Positions 1 through 9,406 of a stretch of 64,000 bases of DNA are shown here, piece by piece. Position 1 is the stretch's first letter; each line of letters starts with the position of its first letter. Both the position numbers and the translations under genes were made by a program. The stretch comes from Paenibacillus sp. FSL K6-3182 (GTDB taxonomy: Bacteria > Bacillota > Bacilli > Paenibacillales > Paenibacillaceae). Location of the stretch: NCBI RefSeq assembly GCF_037976325.1, contig NZ_CP150265.1, forward strand, positions 4,273,501-4,337,500. The letters are read 5' to 3'. The notes beneath the pieces are model-generated. The model saw nothing but the letters and a program-made list of their open reading frames with translations. It was not told where the DNA came from and searched no databases.

Positions 1-574
1 GTTGATCATAAGTATGGGTCGTCGTGATGGAAGGGTAGTTGGCTTTACTGGTGTTCAAGTTGTGGTTGTATCGATGTACGCCTGCTTCAGCAAGTCGCCT
101 AGCTTGATCATCCCCAAGAATACCCAAACATGCGCAAATCTTTAGAGGCATCGATTGACGAATTTCTTTTACTGCAGCCACCACTTGGTCTAGCTCCCTG
201 TTTGTTGGGCCTTTCCCGGACGCAACAATACAATAGGTTCCGGCTTTACGCGCCATCGCTTCACGTGCGCCTGTAAGCAATGTGTCTTTATCAAGCAGAG
301 AGTATTTTTTAACTGGGGCCGTCGAAACAAGCGATTGCGAGCAATAGCCGCAATCCTCGGGGCAAAGGCCGCTTTTGGCGTTGATGATCATATTCAGCTT
401 CACTTTTTTACCGTAAAAATGTTTTCTAATCGTAAACGCTGCTTGCATGAGCAGCAGCAGCTCATCATCGTCGGCTTCAAGCACTGCGAGCCCCTCTTCT
501 AACGTTAAACATTCTCCTTGCAATGTTTTTCGGGCAAGCAATTGCCACTCCGTCTCTACTTTAATTGTTTTCAT
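1..574 (-). CDS. bioB: Biotin synthase, N-terminal part (runs off the window)
   Basis: Radical SAM enzyme that inserts sulfur into dethiobiotin to form biotin, the last step of the pathway, in the cytoplasm. About 191 residues are visible. The cluster motif CPEDCGYC gives the three cysteines (about C71, C75, C78) that hold the SAM-binding 4Fe-4S centre, in the usual BioB context NAKSGLCPEDCGYCSQS. The ATG at 574 follows a GGGAGGATGATAGAG ribosome binding site that overlaps the end of bioD, 5 bases away, so the genes are translationally close. The reading frame continues through base 1, so the C-terminal half lies outside. Family assignment is secure. Confidence 0.95.
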   Translation of the reverse strand, partial: MKTIKVETEWQLLARKTLQGECLTLEEGLAVLEADDDELLLLMQAAFTIRKHFYGKKVKLNMIINAKSGLCPEDCGYCSQSLVSTAPVKKYSLLDKDTLLTGAREAMARKAGTYCIVASGKGPTNRELDQVVAAVKEIRQSMPLKICACLGILGDDQARRLAEAGVHRYNHNLNTSKANYPSITTTHTYDQ

Positions 575-579
575 CTCTA

Positions 580-1335
580 TCATCCTCCCATAGATTTAAC
601 TGCAAATGCCTCTCTAATAGGCGCGAAATGTATGAATTCTTGTAAGGTATGTATAAGCATCTGTGGAGTCTCTTCGGTACGCAAACGAGGAAACCGTCCG
701 AGAACCTTAAGGCCGCTGTACTGTTCAATTAGTTGAGCATTCGTAGCAACACTTGGATCGTCATCTGTTTCCGTTAATTCCCCATCGTTCAGGATGACGC
801 CAACAATAGGAATCCCTCGATGTTGAAGGAAAGAAGCGGTCAGAAGTGTATGGTTAATTGTCCCAATACTGGAACGAGCTACAATTAGAGCAGGAATCCG
901 AAGCTCCGCTATGAAGTCCACCATGAGGGTGTCATCGGTCAATGGCACAGCGACGCCACCAGCCCCTTCGACCAGCAGTGCTTCATAATCTTTTGTGAGC
1001 GGTAAACCAGCTGTAATTAGCTCTTTCAGTGTAAGAATCACACCAGCCTGCTTAGCTGCGAGCATTGGCGTAAGCGGAGCTTCGAATGTAAATGGCGCGA
1101 CTGCCTCAGGCCGTTCGTTAATTCCCGTGCTTCTTATCAGCCGCTCAGCATCGGTTAGTCCGCAGCCAATACGAGCACCGGTTTGAATCGGCTTCCAGAC
1201 ACCCACATTCATTCCTTCAGCACGGAGCATAGCGGTTATGGCTGCCGTTATAACCGTCTTCCCGACGGCTGTATCTGTTCCTGTCACAAATAATCCGCGT
1301 ATCAAATCATAGTTATAAACGTTCAAAATACTCAC
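580..1335 (-). CDS. bioD: Dethiobiotin synthetase
   Basis: ATP-dependent carboxylase that closes the ureido ring of dethiobiotin from 7,8-diaminopelargonate and CO2. The 251-residue protein has the family P-loop GTDTAVGKT (about residues 19-27) and the motif VEGAGGVAVPL typical of BioD; length is normal. The start is a GTG that overlaps the bioA stop (GTGTGA), preceded by CGAAGGGGT, so it is translationally coupled to bioA. It forms one operon with bioA upstream and bioB downstream and should be repressed by BirA through the operator at 2711-2744. Confidence 0.95.
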   Translation of the reverse strand: MSILNVYNYDLIRGLFVTGTDTAVGKTVITAAITAMLRAEGMNVGVWKPIQTGARIGCGLTDAERLIRSTGINERPEAVAPFTFEAPLTPMLAAKQAGVILTLKELITAGLPLTKDYEALLVEGAGGVAVPLTDDTLMVDFIAELRIPALIVARSSIGTINHTLLTASFLQHRGIPIVGVILNDGELTETDDDPSVATNAQLIEQYSGLKVLGRFPRLRTEETPQMLIHTLQEFIHFAPIREAFAVKSMGG

Positions 1336-2684
1336 ACCCCTTCGGTGACGTGAAGTATCGATTCCATCAAAATATTTGTCATGGCATCCAGTTCAGCAAC
1401 ATTACTCGAGAGCGGAGGAATAAAGACGATCACATTGCCGAGCGGCCTTGTTAGCATTCCAAGCTCTCTTGCCCGCAAGGTTGTGCGAACTCCAATTCGA
1501 TCTGCCCAGTCATATGGCTCTCGTGAAACCTTATCGCGAACGAGCTCTATTCCGATCATTAGTCCCTTTTGCCGGATTTCACCGACATGCTGGTAATCCT
1601 TTAGCGCTGCGAGCTTTTGCTGGACAAATGACGCCTTTGCTCTTACTCCTTCGATCATATTGCGCTCTTCAAATAGCTTTAAGCTTGCCAAAGCAACGGC
1701 ACAGCCAAGCGGGTTACCGGTATAGGAATGACCGTGGAAAAATGTTTTCTGCTCTTCGTAATCAGCATAAAACGCTTCATACACCTCGTCAGTTGCAAGT
1801 GTCGCTGCTACAGGCAAATACCCACCGGTCAACCCTTTGCCAATCACCATCAAATCAGGTGAAACATCTTCGAGATTACAAGCGAACATCGCGCCTGTCC
1901 GACCGAAACCAGTCGCCACCTCGTCAGCGATGAGCAGTACGCCATACTCACGGCACAGCGCAGCCATCTGGCGTAAACAGCCTGAAGGCATAACGATAAT
2001 GCCCCCAGCCCCTTGCACAATCGGCTCCACGATAAGAGCCGCAATTTCATCCGACTTTGTCTCAAGCAAATGACGCAGTTCCACTAACGTATCTTCCATT
2101 GCCTGCGTCTCACCGCCTGCATGACGATATGCATAGGGATATGGGATAGTGTAAGAAGAAAACAACATGGGGCGAAAAGTGTCATGATACAGAGGAATGG
2201 CACCGACGCTTACCGCGCCAATTGTATCGCCATGGTACGCTTGGTTCATCGTTACAAACTTCGTCTTACCTCGTATCCCCTTGTTATGCCAGTATTGAAA
2301 CGCCATTTTGATCGCGATCTCGACACCGGTTGCTCCTGAATCGGAGTAAAACACTTTGTTTAGTCCTTCCGGAGTAATTTCCACCAATTTTTCTGCAAGC
2401 TCAATTGCCGGAACATTAGCCATACCGAGAAGGGTGGAATGGGCCACTCGCCCTAACTGTTCTCTAATCGCCTGATTTAGCTCCGGCACGTTGTGTCCAT
2501 GTACGTTAAGCCAGACGGATGAGAAACCGTCATAATATGCGCGTCCTTGGACGTCATAAAGCATGATGCCTTCTCCGCGTTCAATAATGAGTGGATCAGC
2601 GTTATTGTAATCTTTCATTTGAGTAAAAGGATGCCATAGGTGGTTCTTATTCATGGCAGCAAGCCGTTCGAAATTTGTTATCAC
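1332..2684 (-). CDS. bioA: Adenosylmethionine-8-amino-7-oxononanoate aminotransferase
   Basis: PLP-dependent class III aminotransferase that converts KAPA to DAPA, the step before BioD. The 450-residue protein shows the BioA N-terminus HLWHPFTQMKDY, the motif ADEVATGFGRTG with the PLP-contacting Asp, and the lysine context GKGLTGGYLPVAATL. The likely start is a GTG at 2684 with only a weak upstream purine run; an ATG further in (AAMNKNHLWHP) is an alternative. It is the first gene of the bioA-bioD-bioB operon, directly behind a BirA box. Confidence 0.94.
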   Translation of the reverse strand: MITNFERLAAMNKNHLWHPFTQMKDYNNADPLIIERGEGIMLYDVQGRAYYDGFSSVWLNVHGHNVPELNQAIREQLGRVAHSTLLGMANVPAIELAEKLVEITPEGLNKVFYSDSGATGVEIAIKMAFQYWHNKGIRGKTKFVTMNQAYHGDTIGAVSVGAIPLYHDTFRPMLFSSYTIPYPYAYRHAGGETQAMEDTLVELRHLLETKSDEIAALIVEPIVQGAGGIIVMPSGCLRQMAALCREYGVLLIADEVATGFGRTGAMFACNLEDVSPDLMVIGKGLTGGYLPVAATLATDEVYEAFYADYEEQKTFFHGHSYTGNPLGCAVALASLKLFEERNMIEGVRAKASFVQQKLAALKDYQHVGEIRQKGLMIGIELVRDKVSREPYDWADRIGVRTTLRARELGMLTRPLGNVIVFIPPLSSNVAELDAMTNILMESILHVTEGV

Positions 2685-2710
2685 AAATGATCACCATCCA
2701 ATATTTTTAA

Positions 2711-2744
2711 TTGTTAACCTAAAATAATAAATTAAGGTTAACAA
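2711..2744 (-). promoter_or_regulatory. BirA operator (biotin box)
   Basis: TTGTTAACC (2711-2719) and GGTTAACAA (2736-2744) form a perfect inverted repeat with a 16-base spacer, 27 bases upstream of the bioA start. This matches the known Firmicute biotin operator bound by the BirA repressor/biotin ligase. Repression of bioADB by biotin-bound BirA is inferred from that match. Confidence 0.92.
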
Positions 2745-2916
2745 TCGGATTTTGCTATTCTAGCAGACCTGCACTCCTCTGTAAAGAGAATTCAAAATGA
2801 AAGATTGAAGATTAACACCGCGAGGTAGCAACCAAAAAACATATGAATAATAACAAAATATAGAAATATTCATTTGTTCAGATACTCGAAAAAATACTAA
2901 AATAGAAACAACAAAA

Positions 2917-2943
2917 ACCCTTCTGTTTGGATCACAAAAGGGT
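2917..2943 (-). terminator. Terminator of the cnt operon
   Basis: ACCCTT (2917-2922) pairs with AAGGGT (2938-2943), with an inner TGT/ACA extension. On the minus strand it is followed by TTTTTGTTGTTT. It lies about 80 bases after the end of cntE, so it probably ends the nine-gene metallophore transcript. Confidence 0.75.
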
Positions 2944-3024
2944 CGATTTTTCAAATTATGAAATATGATTTACTATTTTTCTAGCTTGCACATGTGTGTG
3001 AATAATAAATATTTTCAAGCCCTG

Positions 3025-4212
3025 CTATCGTTGTCGAACAGACATTTTCCCTCGATCATAAGCAACAATGATCATCGTAGCGCCTAAGCCAGCACAGATC
3101 ATATACATCATAGAGTATGATGTGAAATCAGCTATTGGCCCCATAATAACGCCACCCAGTGAAATTCCTAAATCAGCCATAGCAATAAAAAGACCGATTA
3201 ACACATTGCGGCTCTTCTGCGGCAAAACAAATGTTAAATAGGTTGTTAATGTAGGGTAGATGAGAGCTTGAGCCGTTCCCATTAAAATGGAACCCGCATA
3301 GAAGAAAACAGCTCCTCCCGTTACAGAAAAGCTCACGCTTTGCGCCGCCAATGTCAAAAGGAGCATATTCCCCATCATAAACGATGAATGCCATTTACCG
3401 TCCGAAGGAATCTTTTTTCTTAAAGCAAAACGGGCCAAAACAACGGTACACGCTTGAAGCATAAGATAGATTCCAGCATTGCCGTTTTTTAATTCCGAAG
3501 CGTATAAAGGAATAAAGGTGGTAACTGCTCCAAATACCATTGAAGCTACCAACATCAACATGCTGCACTTAAACAAGGATGGGTTAGCTACTAACTGACC
3601 GAAGGATTTAAACATACTTTCTGACTGCCCGGTCTGATTTGCAGCAGTCTGGTCGCTTCCTTGATCCATTTTGGTACCATAACCGAACACCCCCGTAAAG
3701 ATCGCAATCGCAATCATGACCATCGTAAAATAATTCATATCCCCCGTTTGCCAAATACCCAAAGCCAGAACAGGGCCAAGGATACCCGGCATATACGTAA
3801 ATAAAGAATAAAGTGAAATGCCTTGGGAGCGATCCTTCTCTGGCAGTGAATCAATGATGCCGATCTGCAATGCCATTGAGAAAAAAGCGGTAGAAACTCC
3901 TTGTAAAATACGGGCAATTAAATAACCCTCTAAACCCGTAATCGTATAGAGGATTAAAGCAAAACCATTGACGATAAGAATAATGCGTAGCACTTTTATC
4001 GGTCCGTGCATTTGAATAATTCGGCCTGCCCACGGTCGAAAGAACATGGTTGTGAACAAATACGCCCCCATGATTAAACCGATCGTTGTGTTGCTGGCTC
4101 CGAGTGACTCTCCACGCAAAGGTATAATGACATTTAATATGGAATTGCCGCTGAAATAAAGAAGAGCCAGCATATACAATCGTATAAAAGGCCAAGATAA
4201 TGCTCCACTCAC
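3025..4212 (-). CDS. cntE: MFS metallophore exporter CntE-like
   Basis: Major facilitator transporter of about 395 residues with roughly 12 hydrophobic segments. Last gene of the cntKLMABCDFE-order locus, the place of the staphylopine exporter CntE in S. aureus, so its likely job is release of the newly made metallophore from the cytoplasm. Evidence for the family is the hydrophobic pattern and motifs such as FRPWAGRI (MFS loop 2-3 type) and ARILQGVSTAFFS. I prefer a GTG start at 4212 because TTAGGAGGAAGG lies 8-14 bases before it; the upstream ATG at 4239 lacks a site. MFS substrate cannot be read from sequence; export of the metallophore is inferred from synteny. Confidence 0.85.
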   Translation of the reverse strand: MSGALSWPFIRLYMLALLYFSGNSILNVIIPLRGESLGASNTTIGLIMGAYLFTTMFFRPWAGRIIQMHGPIKVLRIILIVNGFALILYTITGLEGYLIARILQGVSTAFFSMALQIGIIDSLPEKDRSQGISLYSLFTYMPGILGPVLALGIWQTGDMNYFTMVMIAIAIFTGVFGYGTKMDQGSDQTAANQTGQSESMFKSFGQLVANPSLFKCSMLMLVASMVFGAVTTFIPLYASELKNGNAGIYLMLQACTVVLARFALRKKIPSDGKWHSSFMMGNMLLLTLAAQSVSFSVTGGAVFFYAGSILMGTAQALIYPTLTTYLTFVLPQKSRNVLIGLFIAMADLGISLGGVIMGPIADFTSYSMMYMICAGLGATMIIVAYDRGKMSVRQR

Positions 4213-4270
4213 AACTTCCCTTCCTCCTAACTTCTGCATGCAAATATCCTATTCTCCAAAACTCATTCAG

Positions 4271-5005
4271 CTAAAAAGTGATAAGCATCTGCAACAATTT
4301 TTTCGCATATTCCGACTTGACGTCTTTTAATTGTTCGATTCTCACTATTTCTTCAACTTGACCATCTCTAAAAATAATGACTCTATCGCAAATATAGGCC
4401 GCAACCTGTATATCATGTGTGATAAATACATAACTCATGTTGTACATTTTTTTTAAATCTTTTAATAAATCAAGCACTTGGGTTTGAACAGATACGTCTA
4501 ATGAGCTGATTGCTTCATCTAACACAATGCATTTTGGTTCTGTGGAGATGGCTCTTGCAATACATACCCTCTGTACCTCTCCGCCCGATAGTTCATGTGG
4601 ATATTTTGTTCTGTATGATGGATGTAATCCAACTTGATTTAACAGCGTATCAACCATACTATGTTTTTTTTTATACCTTTTTATTGGCTCCATAATGGCT
4701 TCTTCGACCGTAAAAAAAGGATTAATGGACGACTTATAGTCTTGAAATACCGCGCTAATGTTACCAAAGCGCACTTTTCTATCCCCTACACTCTTGCCAT
4801 CAAATAAAACGCTGCCTCGATCAGGCTTTTCAATGCCTAATAACAATCGCCCTAAGGTTGATTTTCCGCTGCCGCTCTCTCCAATAATACCGAGACATTC
4901 GCCAGCTCCACATTCAAAACTAATATCATTCAACACTTTTTGTCTCTTTTTCGAAAATAATCCGCCTTTTTCATACGATTTATCCACATGATCAATTTTC
5001 AGCAT
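4271..5005 (-). CDS. cntF: Metallophore ABC transporter ATPase CntF
   Basis: Cytoplasmic ATPase of the Dpp/Opp/Nik type (244 residues). Walker A GESGSGKST, signature LSGGEVQRV, Walker B CIVLDEAI and a switch histidine in FITHD are all present. It lies 3 bases after cntD on the same strand, and both ATPases sit next to the permeases CntB and CntC. In S. aureus the equivalent complex imports metal-loaded staphylopine. Assignment as the F rather than D subunit follows position and its closer likeness to DppF. Ordinary dipeptide or nickel uptake is the alternative if context is ignored. Confidence 0.9.
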   Translation of the reverse strand: MLKIDHVDKSYEKGGLFSKKRQKVLNDISFECGAGECLGIIGESGSGKSTLGRLLLGIEKPDRGSVLFDGKSVGDRKVRFGNISAVFQDYKSSINPFFTVEEAIMEPIKRYKKKHSMVDTLLNQVGLHPSYRTKYPHELSGGEVQRVCIARAISTEPKCIVLDEAISSLDVSVQTQVLDLLKDLKKMYNMSYVFITHDIQVAAYICDRVIIFRDGQVEEIVRIEQLKDVKSEYAKKLLQMLITF

Positions 5006-5008
5006 GGT

Positions 5009-5815
5009 TCAACCCTCCCCCATAATCAGCTTAAAATGATTACTCAGCGCCAATCTAGTAGACAACAAATATTTTGTATATTCATGCACTGGTTCTGAAA
5101 AAACAGCTCGGATGCTCCCTTGTTCGACAATCTCTCCATCCTTCATGACCAAAACGTCATCAGCCATTTTTTTTACAACGCCGAGGTCATGAGAAATAAA
5201 GATCATCGAGCAGCCCATTCGCTCACGCAATTGCATAAATTGTTCAATTACTTCAAATTGTGAAATGGTATCCAGACCTGTTGTTGGCTCATCTGCGATA
5301 ATAATGTCAGGCTCCAGTACTAATGCGAGCGCAATCATAACTCGCTGCAGCATGCCCCCAGATAGCTGATGCGGATACTTATTCATCACTTCGATCGGAT
5401 TGTTCAACATCACGCTTGCCAAAGCTTTTTTCATTTTTTCTACGATTTCGTTCGTACTCCAGCCGAAATGTTCATAAAGGGTTTCCTTCAAATGAATGCC
5501 GATCACACACGAAGGGTCGAATGCACTCATCCCATTTTGCATAATCATACATAGCTGCTTTCCCCTTTTATTCCTCATTTCATGTTCAGAAAGCTGATTT
5601 AGATGTTCACCTTTGAATACGATATCTCCAGATTGGCGCAGCCAGGCTTTATTCAACCTCATAATCGACCTGCTGGTGACAGACTTGCCGCTCCCGCTTT
5701 CCCCTACTATAGCGAGGCAGCTGCCTTGCTTTAACTCGAATGAGCTGTTATGAATGATCACATGATCCGTTTTCATATCCCATACTTTTAAGTTTTTCAC
5801 CGCTAATACATTCAT
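5009..5815 (-). CDS. cntD: Metallophore ABC transporter ATPase CntD
   Basis: Second ATPase of the importer, 268 residues. Walker A GESGSGKSV, signature LSGGMLQRV, Walker B IIIADEPTT and ISHDLGVV switch region are intact, so both nucleotide sites of the complex look functional. It sits 4 bases from cntC and 3 bases from cntF, an arrangement expected of one mRNA. The C-terminal portion (FSEPVHEYTKYLL) is the Opp/Dpp family tail region. Energises uptake of the metal-metallophore complex; the substrate is inferred from the linked biosynthesis genes. Confidence 0.9.
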   Translation of the reverse strand: MNVLAVKNLKVWDMKTDHVIIHNSSFELKQGSCLAIVGESGSGKSVTSRSIMRLNKAWLRQSGDIVFKGEHLNQLSEHEMRNKRGKQLCMIMQNGMSAFDPSCVIGIHLKETLYEHFGWSTNEIVEKMKKALASVMLNNPIEVMNKYPHQLSGGMLQRVMIALALVLEPDIIIADEPTTGLDTISQFEVIEQFMQLRERMGCSMIFISHDLGVVKKMADDVLVMKDGEIVEQGSIRAVFSEPVHEYTKYLLSTRLALSNHFKLIMGEG

Positions 5816-5819
5816 GGCT

Positions 5820-6716
5820 TTAATCTGCCACCTCTTTTTCGCGAAGTCTGTTTTTAGTCACGATTCGTTTCTCTTGATGCTTAGCATTAGAGGTCATTAA
5901 CTGAGGATCCAATGCAACCTGAAGGGCATCTGACAAGAAATTAAATGCCGAAACAATAATAATAATAGCTATGCCTGGGGCTAACATGAGCTCAGGTCTT
6001 GTAAACATAACTTCTCGCGCTTCATTCAGCATCATTCCCCATTCCGCGTCAGGCGCTTGAATGCCTAATCCTAGAAACGAAAACCCTGATATTTGTAAAA
6101 TCATCGAACCGATCGCGCTGCTCGAGATGACTGTTATGTCCGCAAATGTAACCGGAATCATGTGCTTATAAATAATTTTTGCATTGCTGATGCCAGATGC
6201 TTTGGAAAATTTGACATAATTAAGTTCGGAATACTGCATCACAGACGTTCTGATTACCCGAGCAAACCATGCCCATTTCATGACAACAAACGCTATCATA
6301 ATGTTTTCAAGACCTACGCCTAAAATGCCGACTATCGCCAGTGTCATAACATATAGCGGGAAAGAAAGCATGATATCGCAAATTCGCATAATAAAGGCAT
6401 CTACTTTTCCTCTAAAGTAACCCGCGATAAAGCCTAATAGAGCGCCTATCCCTATCGATATCGCTAATGCAGCCAATACCCACAGGACACTGGGACGAAT
6501 GCCATAAATTAATCGGGATAGAATACATCTCCCCAAGTGATCGTTCCCGAGCAGGTATTCCCAGGACGAGGACGCATATCTTACGCTCATCTTGATTTCG
6601 TTAGGATCATGCGGGGCAAAAAAAGAGGGGAATAATCCGACAATAAGCGTTGCAGCAATAACAATTAAGGATAAGCTGCCTATTTTATCTTCGCTTATGT
6701 TTTTTAATCGTTTCAT
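5820..6716 (-). CDS. cntC: Metallophore ABC transporter permease CntC
   Basis: Membrane subunit of the DppC/OppC/NikC family, 298 residues. It has an N-terminal transmembrane segment, the family block SWEYLLGNDHLGRCILSRLIYGIR (quoted in part: LLGNDHLGR), and several further membrane helices. The cytoplasmic coupling region lies near residues 165-190 (SKASGISNAKIIYKHMIP). The ATG starts immediately after the cntB stop codon, and the ribosome site AAGGAGATCTAG lies inside the end of cntB, so the two are coupled. It should pair with CntB to make the translocation channel. Confidence 0.9.
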   Translation of the reverse strand: MKRLKNISEDKIGSLSLIVIAATLIVGLFPSFFAPHDPNEIKMSVRYASSSWEYLLGNDHLGRCILSRLIYGIRPSVLWVLAALAISIGIGALLGFIAGYFRGKVDAFIMRICDIMLSFPLYVMTLAIVGILGVGLENIMIAFVVMKWAWFARVIRTSVMQYSELNYVKFSKASGISNAKIIYKHMIPVTFADITVISSSAIGSMILQISGFSFLGLGIQAPDAEWGMMLNEAREVMFTRPELMLAPGIAIIIIVSAFNFLSDALQVALDPQLMTSNAKHQEKRIVTKNRLREKEVAD

Positions 6717-7649
6717 CTAGATCTCCTTCCTCATTTTAGGATTCAAAGCGGCATTTACGATGTCCGAAACGGTATTAAATAATACAAATGCGACTGCCAC
6801 TATCAGAACATAGGCTTGAATCACAGGGAAATCTCTGCTTAGAATCGATCTTATACTTAAACTCCCTAACCCTGGCCACGCAAAAACATTTTCAACAACG
6901 ACGGTGCCTCCTAATATAATCGGGATAGCCATACCGAATATCGAAATGGCAACCTGCAAGGAATTTCTTAATATATGCATCGTAATTTTTTTCTCAGACA
7001 AGCCAGATGCCCTGCCATATAGAACATAGTCTTCATTTAGATTGCTTATCATCGAGCTTCTGACGTTTCGAAAATAAATCCCTGCATAACTTATCGCAAT
7101 CACAGTTACCGGCAAAATATAGCTTTTATACGAATCCATTCCGCTCGTAGGCAGCAAATCCAATTTAACGGATATATACCAAATTAAAATAGCTGCAAGC
7201 CAGTATGACGGCATGGATGTTAATAAAAATGAGATGCCCCTTACTGATTTGTCTATCATTTTCCCTTCATTTATTGCACTAAGCACCCCCAATAGGATGG
7301 ACAAAACAATAACAACGATAGATGAAACTAGCGTTAGCTTTAACGTATTCAGTAAAGCTGGACCTACCAATGACCAAATCGGTTTTCCTGTGACATATGA
7401 ATCTCCAAAGTCTAGTTGCATGCAGGCAACGACCCAATGTAAATAACGAATGATAAATGGCTGGTTCAAGCCAAGTTCTTCTTTCGTCTGAGCAATTAAA
7501 TCATTTGTTATATTGGGTATGCCTTGCGCTTGCAATACCAATTGGGCCGGATCTTGGGGAGAGAGATTAATGAATACAAACGTTATAAACGAAATAATTA
7601 ATAGAAGAGGGATTGCTAATAATAGCCTTCTATAGATGTACCTTGCCAT
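6717..7649 (-). CDS. cntB: Metallophore ABC transporter permease CntB
   Basis: Membrane subunit of the DppB/OppB/NikB family, 310 residues, opening with the typical MARYIYRRLLLAIPLLLIIS helix. Family features include FGDSYVTGKPIW in the first external region and the coupling stretch YGRASGLSEKKITMHILRNSL. About six membrane segments are visible. It lies between cntA and cntC in the S. aureus gene order. The 96-base gap to cntA carries no obvious terminator, so it is likely co-transcribed. Confidence 0.9.
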   Translation of the reverse strand: MARYIYRRLLLAIPLLLIISFITFVFINLSPQDPAQLVLQAQGIPNITNDLIAQTKEELGLNQPFIIRYLHWVVACMQLDFGDSYVTGKPIWSLVGPALLNTLKLTLVSSIVVIVLSILLGVLSAINEGKMIDKSVRGISFLLTSMPSYWLAAILIWYISVKLDLLPTSGMDSYKSYILPVTVIAISYAGIYFRNVRSSMISNLNEDYVLYGRASGLSEKKITMHILRNSLQVAISIFGMAIPIILGGTVVVENVFAWPGLGSLSIRSILSRDFPVIQAYVLIVAVAFVLFNTVSDIVNAALNPKMRKEI

Positions 7650-7745
7650 ATAAAAATCTCCTTTCTACAGAAAATATCAAATGACTCTATCCTTCTTTAC
7701 TCAAAATAAAAAAGGGAGTAATCCTCCCCTTTAATTTTTCGCGTT

Positions 7746-9362
7746 CTATTCAAAGCTCATTCGCTCGAATGGCAGCTCAAATTGTGTTTGTTTAAACGAG
7801 ATATCTTTTATCTCTTTTGGCGCCACGATAGTGACACTGCCATTCGAGATTGGAATAAAGACAGCTTCGTCATGAACGATTGTCATAATATCAGCATATA
7901 ACGCTTGCCGTGTTGCCTCATCCTTGGATACCATGACCTCATCAATTTTCTTGTAAAGCTCACTTGCTTCCGCAATTCCGCTTGTTGTATGCAAATAAGC
8001 ATTCTCAGAAGTAAAAGCAGAGATGGTGCTTTGCGGATCATAAGCAAGTCCCCATGTTTGATTGAATAATAAATGATAATCTCCGGTTGATCTTCTTTTG
8101 GCGATTGAGGTTGATTCCTCACCGATAATTTCCAATTGAATACCTATCTCCTTCAAAGAGCTTTGAATAAATTCAGCCTGTGTTTTTTGGGAAGAAGAAT
8201 TGCTGTCATAATATAATTGGATTGCTAATGTTTTATCATCCTTTACTCTAGCAGCAGCGCCTTTCTCCAGTTTCCATCCTGCACCTTCCAATAGCTGCTT
8301 CGCTGCTTCCATATCATAGTCTCGTTTCTTCAAATCGACATTCGCATAATTGACGTTAGCTGAAAATAGGGAATGGGCTGCTGATTCAGTCCCATTTAAA
8401 ATATCCTTACTAATCGTATCTCTATCAATAGAGTGCCAGATGGCTTCACGAACAGCTTTTTCACTTACGGGATGATCGGATTTACTGCTGTTGGCCACGA
8501 TCATTTTTGTGTTCATCGCTTCACTTCTAACAAGCTGATAATTGCCTGTTTCAATTAATTGTTCCATCGCTTCAACATCGATACTGTCTGCACCGCGATC
8601 GTCAGTGAATACAAAGTTCACTTCACCCTTTTGCAAAGCTAGGAATGTCGTCTCTCCTGCTGGGAGAACTTTAGAAGTAATTTTTTTAATTTTAGGTGCG
8701 CCGCCCCAGTATGCGTCATTTGATTCAAACGAAGCATACTCATCAGTTTTATGGTCCATAAGCTTATATGGTCCTGTTCCGTTGTAGCCATTTACGCCAT
8801 TTTTCGTTTCTCCATCAATAAAGTTTTTAGGGGAGATGAATACGTAAGGCCTAGTCATGGATAATTCAACTAAGGTTGGATAATAGGATTCAGACAGTGT
8901 GAGTTCAACTGTATATTCATCTACCGCTTTAACGCTTACTATTTTTGTCGACAGCTTGATCCAAGTATGCTTTTCTTTATTATGTTGTACCGCTTCAATA
9001 TTTTGCTTTACAGCCTCTGCGTCAAAAGGTTCACCATCATGGAACTTCACATCTTTCCTCAAATGAAAGGTATATATTTTGCCATCTTCAGAAATTTCCC
9101 ATGATTCCGCCAGTAAAGGCATGATTCCCTCCTTTGTGTTTTCGACTAAAGATTCGTACACCATTCCTTGTGCTGGCATTGAACCTGCATACAGATGTGG
9201 ATTCATATCATTAATGTCTTTGGCCGATGCATACACGAGTTCTGTTTTCTTTTCCTTATTTGCTGAATTCGATTTCGCATCTTTGACGTCGCTGCAGCCT
9301 GCCAGTACAATTAAAAGCATCAGCATGGATAAAACAACAACAAGCAAATTTCCTTTTTTCAA
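7746..9362 (-). CDS. cntA: Metallophore-binding lipoprotein CntA
   Basis: Extracellular solute-binding protein of family 5 (DppA/NikA/OppA type), about 538 residues, anchored to the membrane. The signal peptide is hydrophobic and ends in the lipobox LAGC. The family fold is shown by YTFHLRKDVKFHDGEPFDAEAV and the late AFTSENAYLHT region. I choose a TTG start at 9362 because TAGGAGGAAGTATT precedes it directly; the longer ATG form at 9392 would put that site inside the gene. In S. aureus CntA binds staphylopine-metal complexes; the same ligand type is inferred here from the flanking cntKLM genes. Confidence 0.9.
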   Translation of the reverse strand: MKKGNLLVVVLSMLMLLIVLAGCSDVKDAKSNSANKEKKTELVYASAKDINDMNPHLYAGSMPAQGMVYESLVENTKEGIMPLLAESWEISEDGKIYTFHLRKDVKFHDGEPFDAEAVKQNIEAVQHNKEKHTWIKLSTKIVSVKAVDEYTVELTLSESYYPTLVELSMTRPYVFISPKNFIDGETKNGVNGYNGTGPYKLMDHKTDEYASFESNDAYWGGAPKIKKITSKVLPAGETTFLALQKGEVNFVFTDDRGADSIDVEAMEQLIETGNYQLVRSEAMNTKMIVANSSKSDHPVSEKAVREAIWHSIDRDTISKDILNGTESAAHSLFSANVNYANVDLKKRDYDMEAAKQLLEGAGWKLEKGAAARVKDDKTLAIQLYYDSNSSSQKTQAEFIQSSLKEIGIQLEIIGEESTSIAKRRSTGDYHLLFNQTWGLAYDPQSTISAFTSENAYLHTTSGIAEASELYKKIDEVMVSKDEATRQALYADIMTIVHDEAVFIPISNGSVTIVAPKEIKDISFKQTQFELPFERMSFE

Positions 9363-9406
9363 AATACTTCCTCCTAAAAAATATAAGTTCATTATGGTTT
9401 CAACAA

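Noticed and set aside
7746..9362. CntA group as an ordinary dipeptide or nickel uptake system
   Set aside because: The genes are embedded in and oriented with cntKLM in the S. aureus order, so metallophore uptake is the better explanation.
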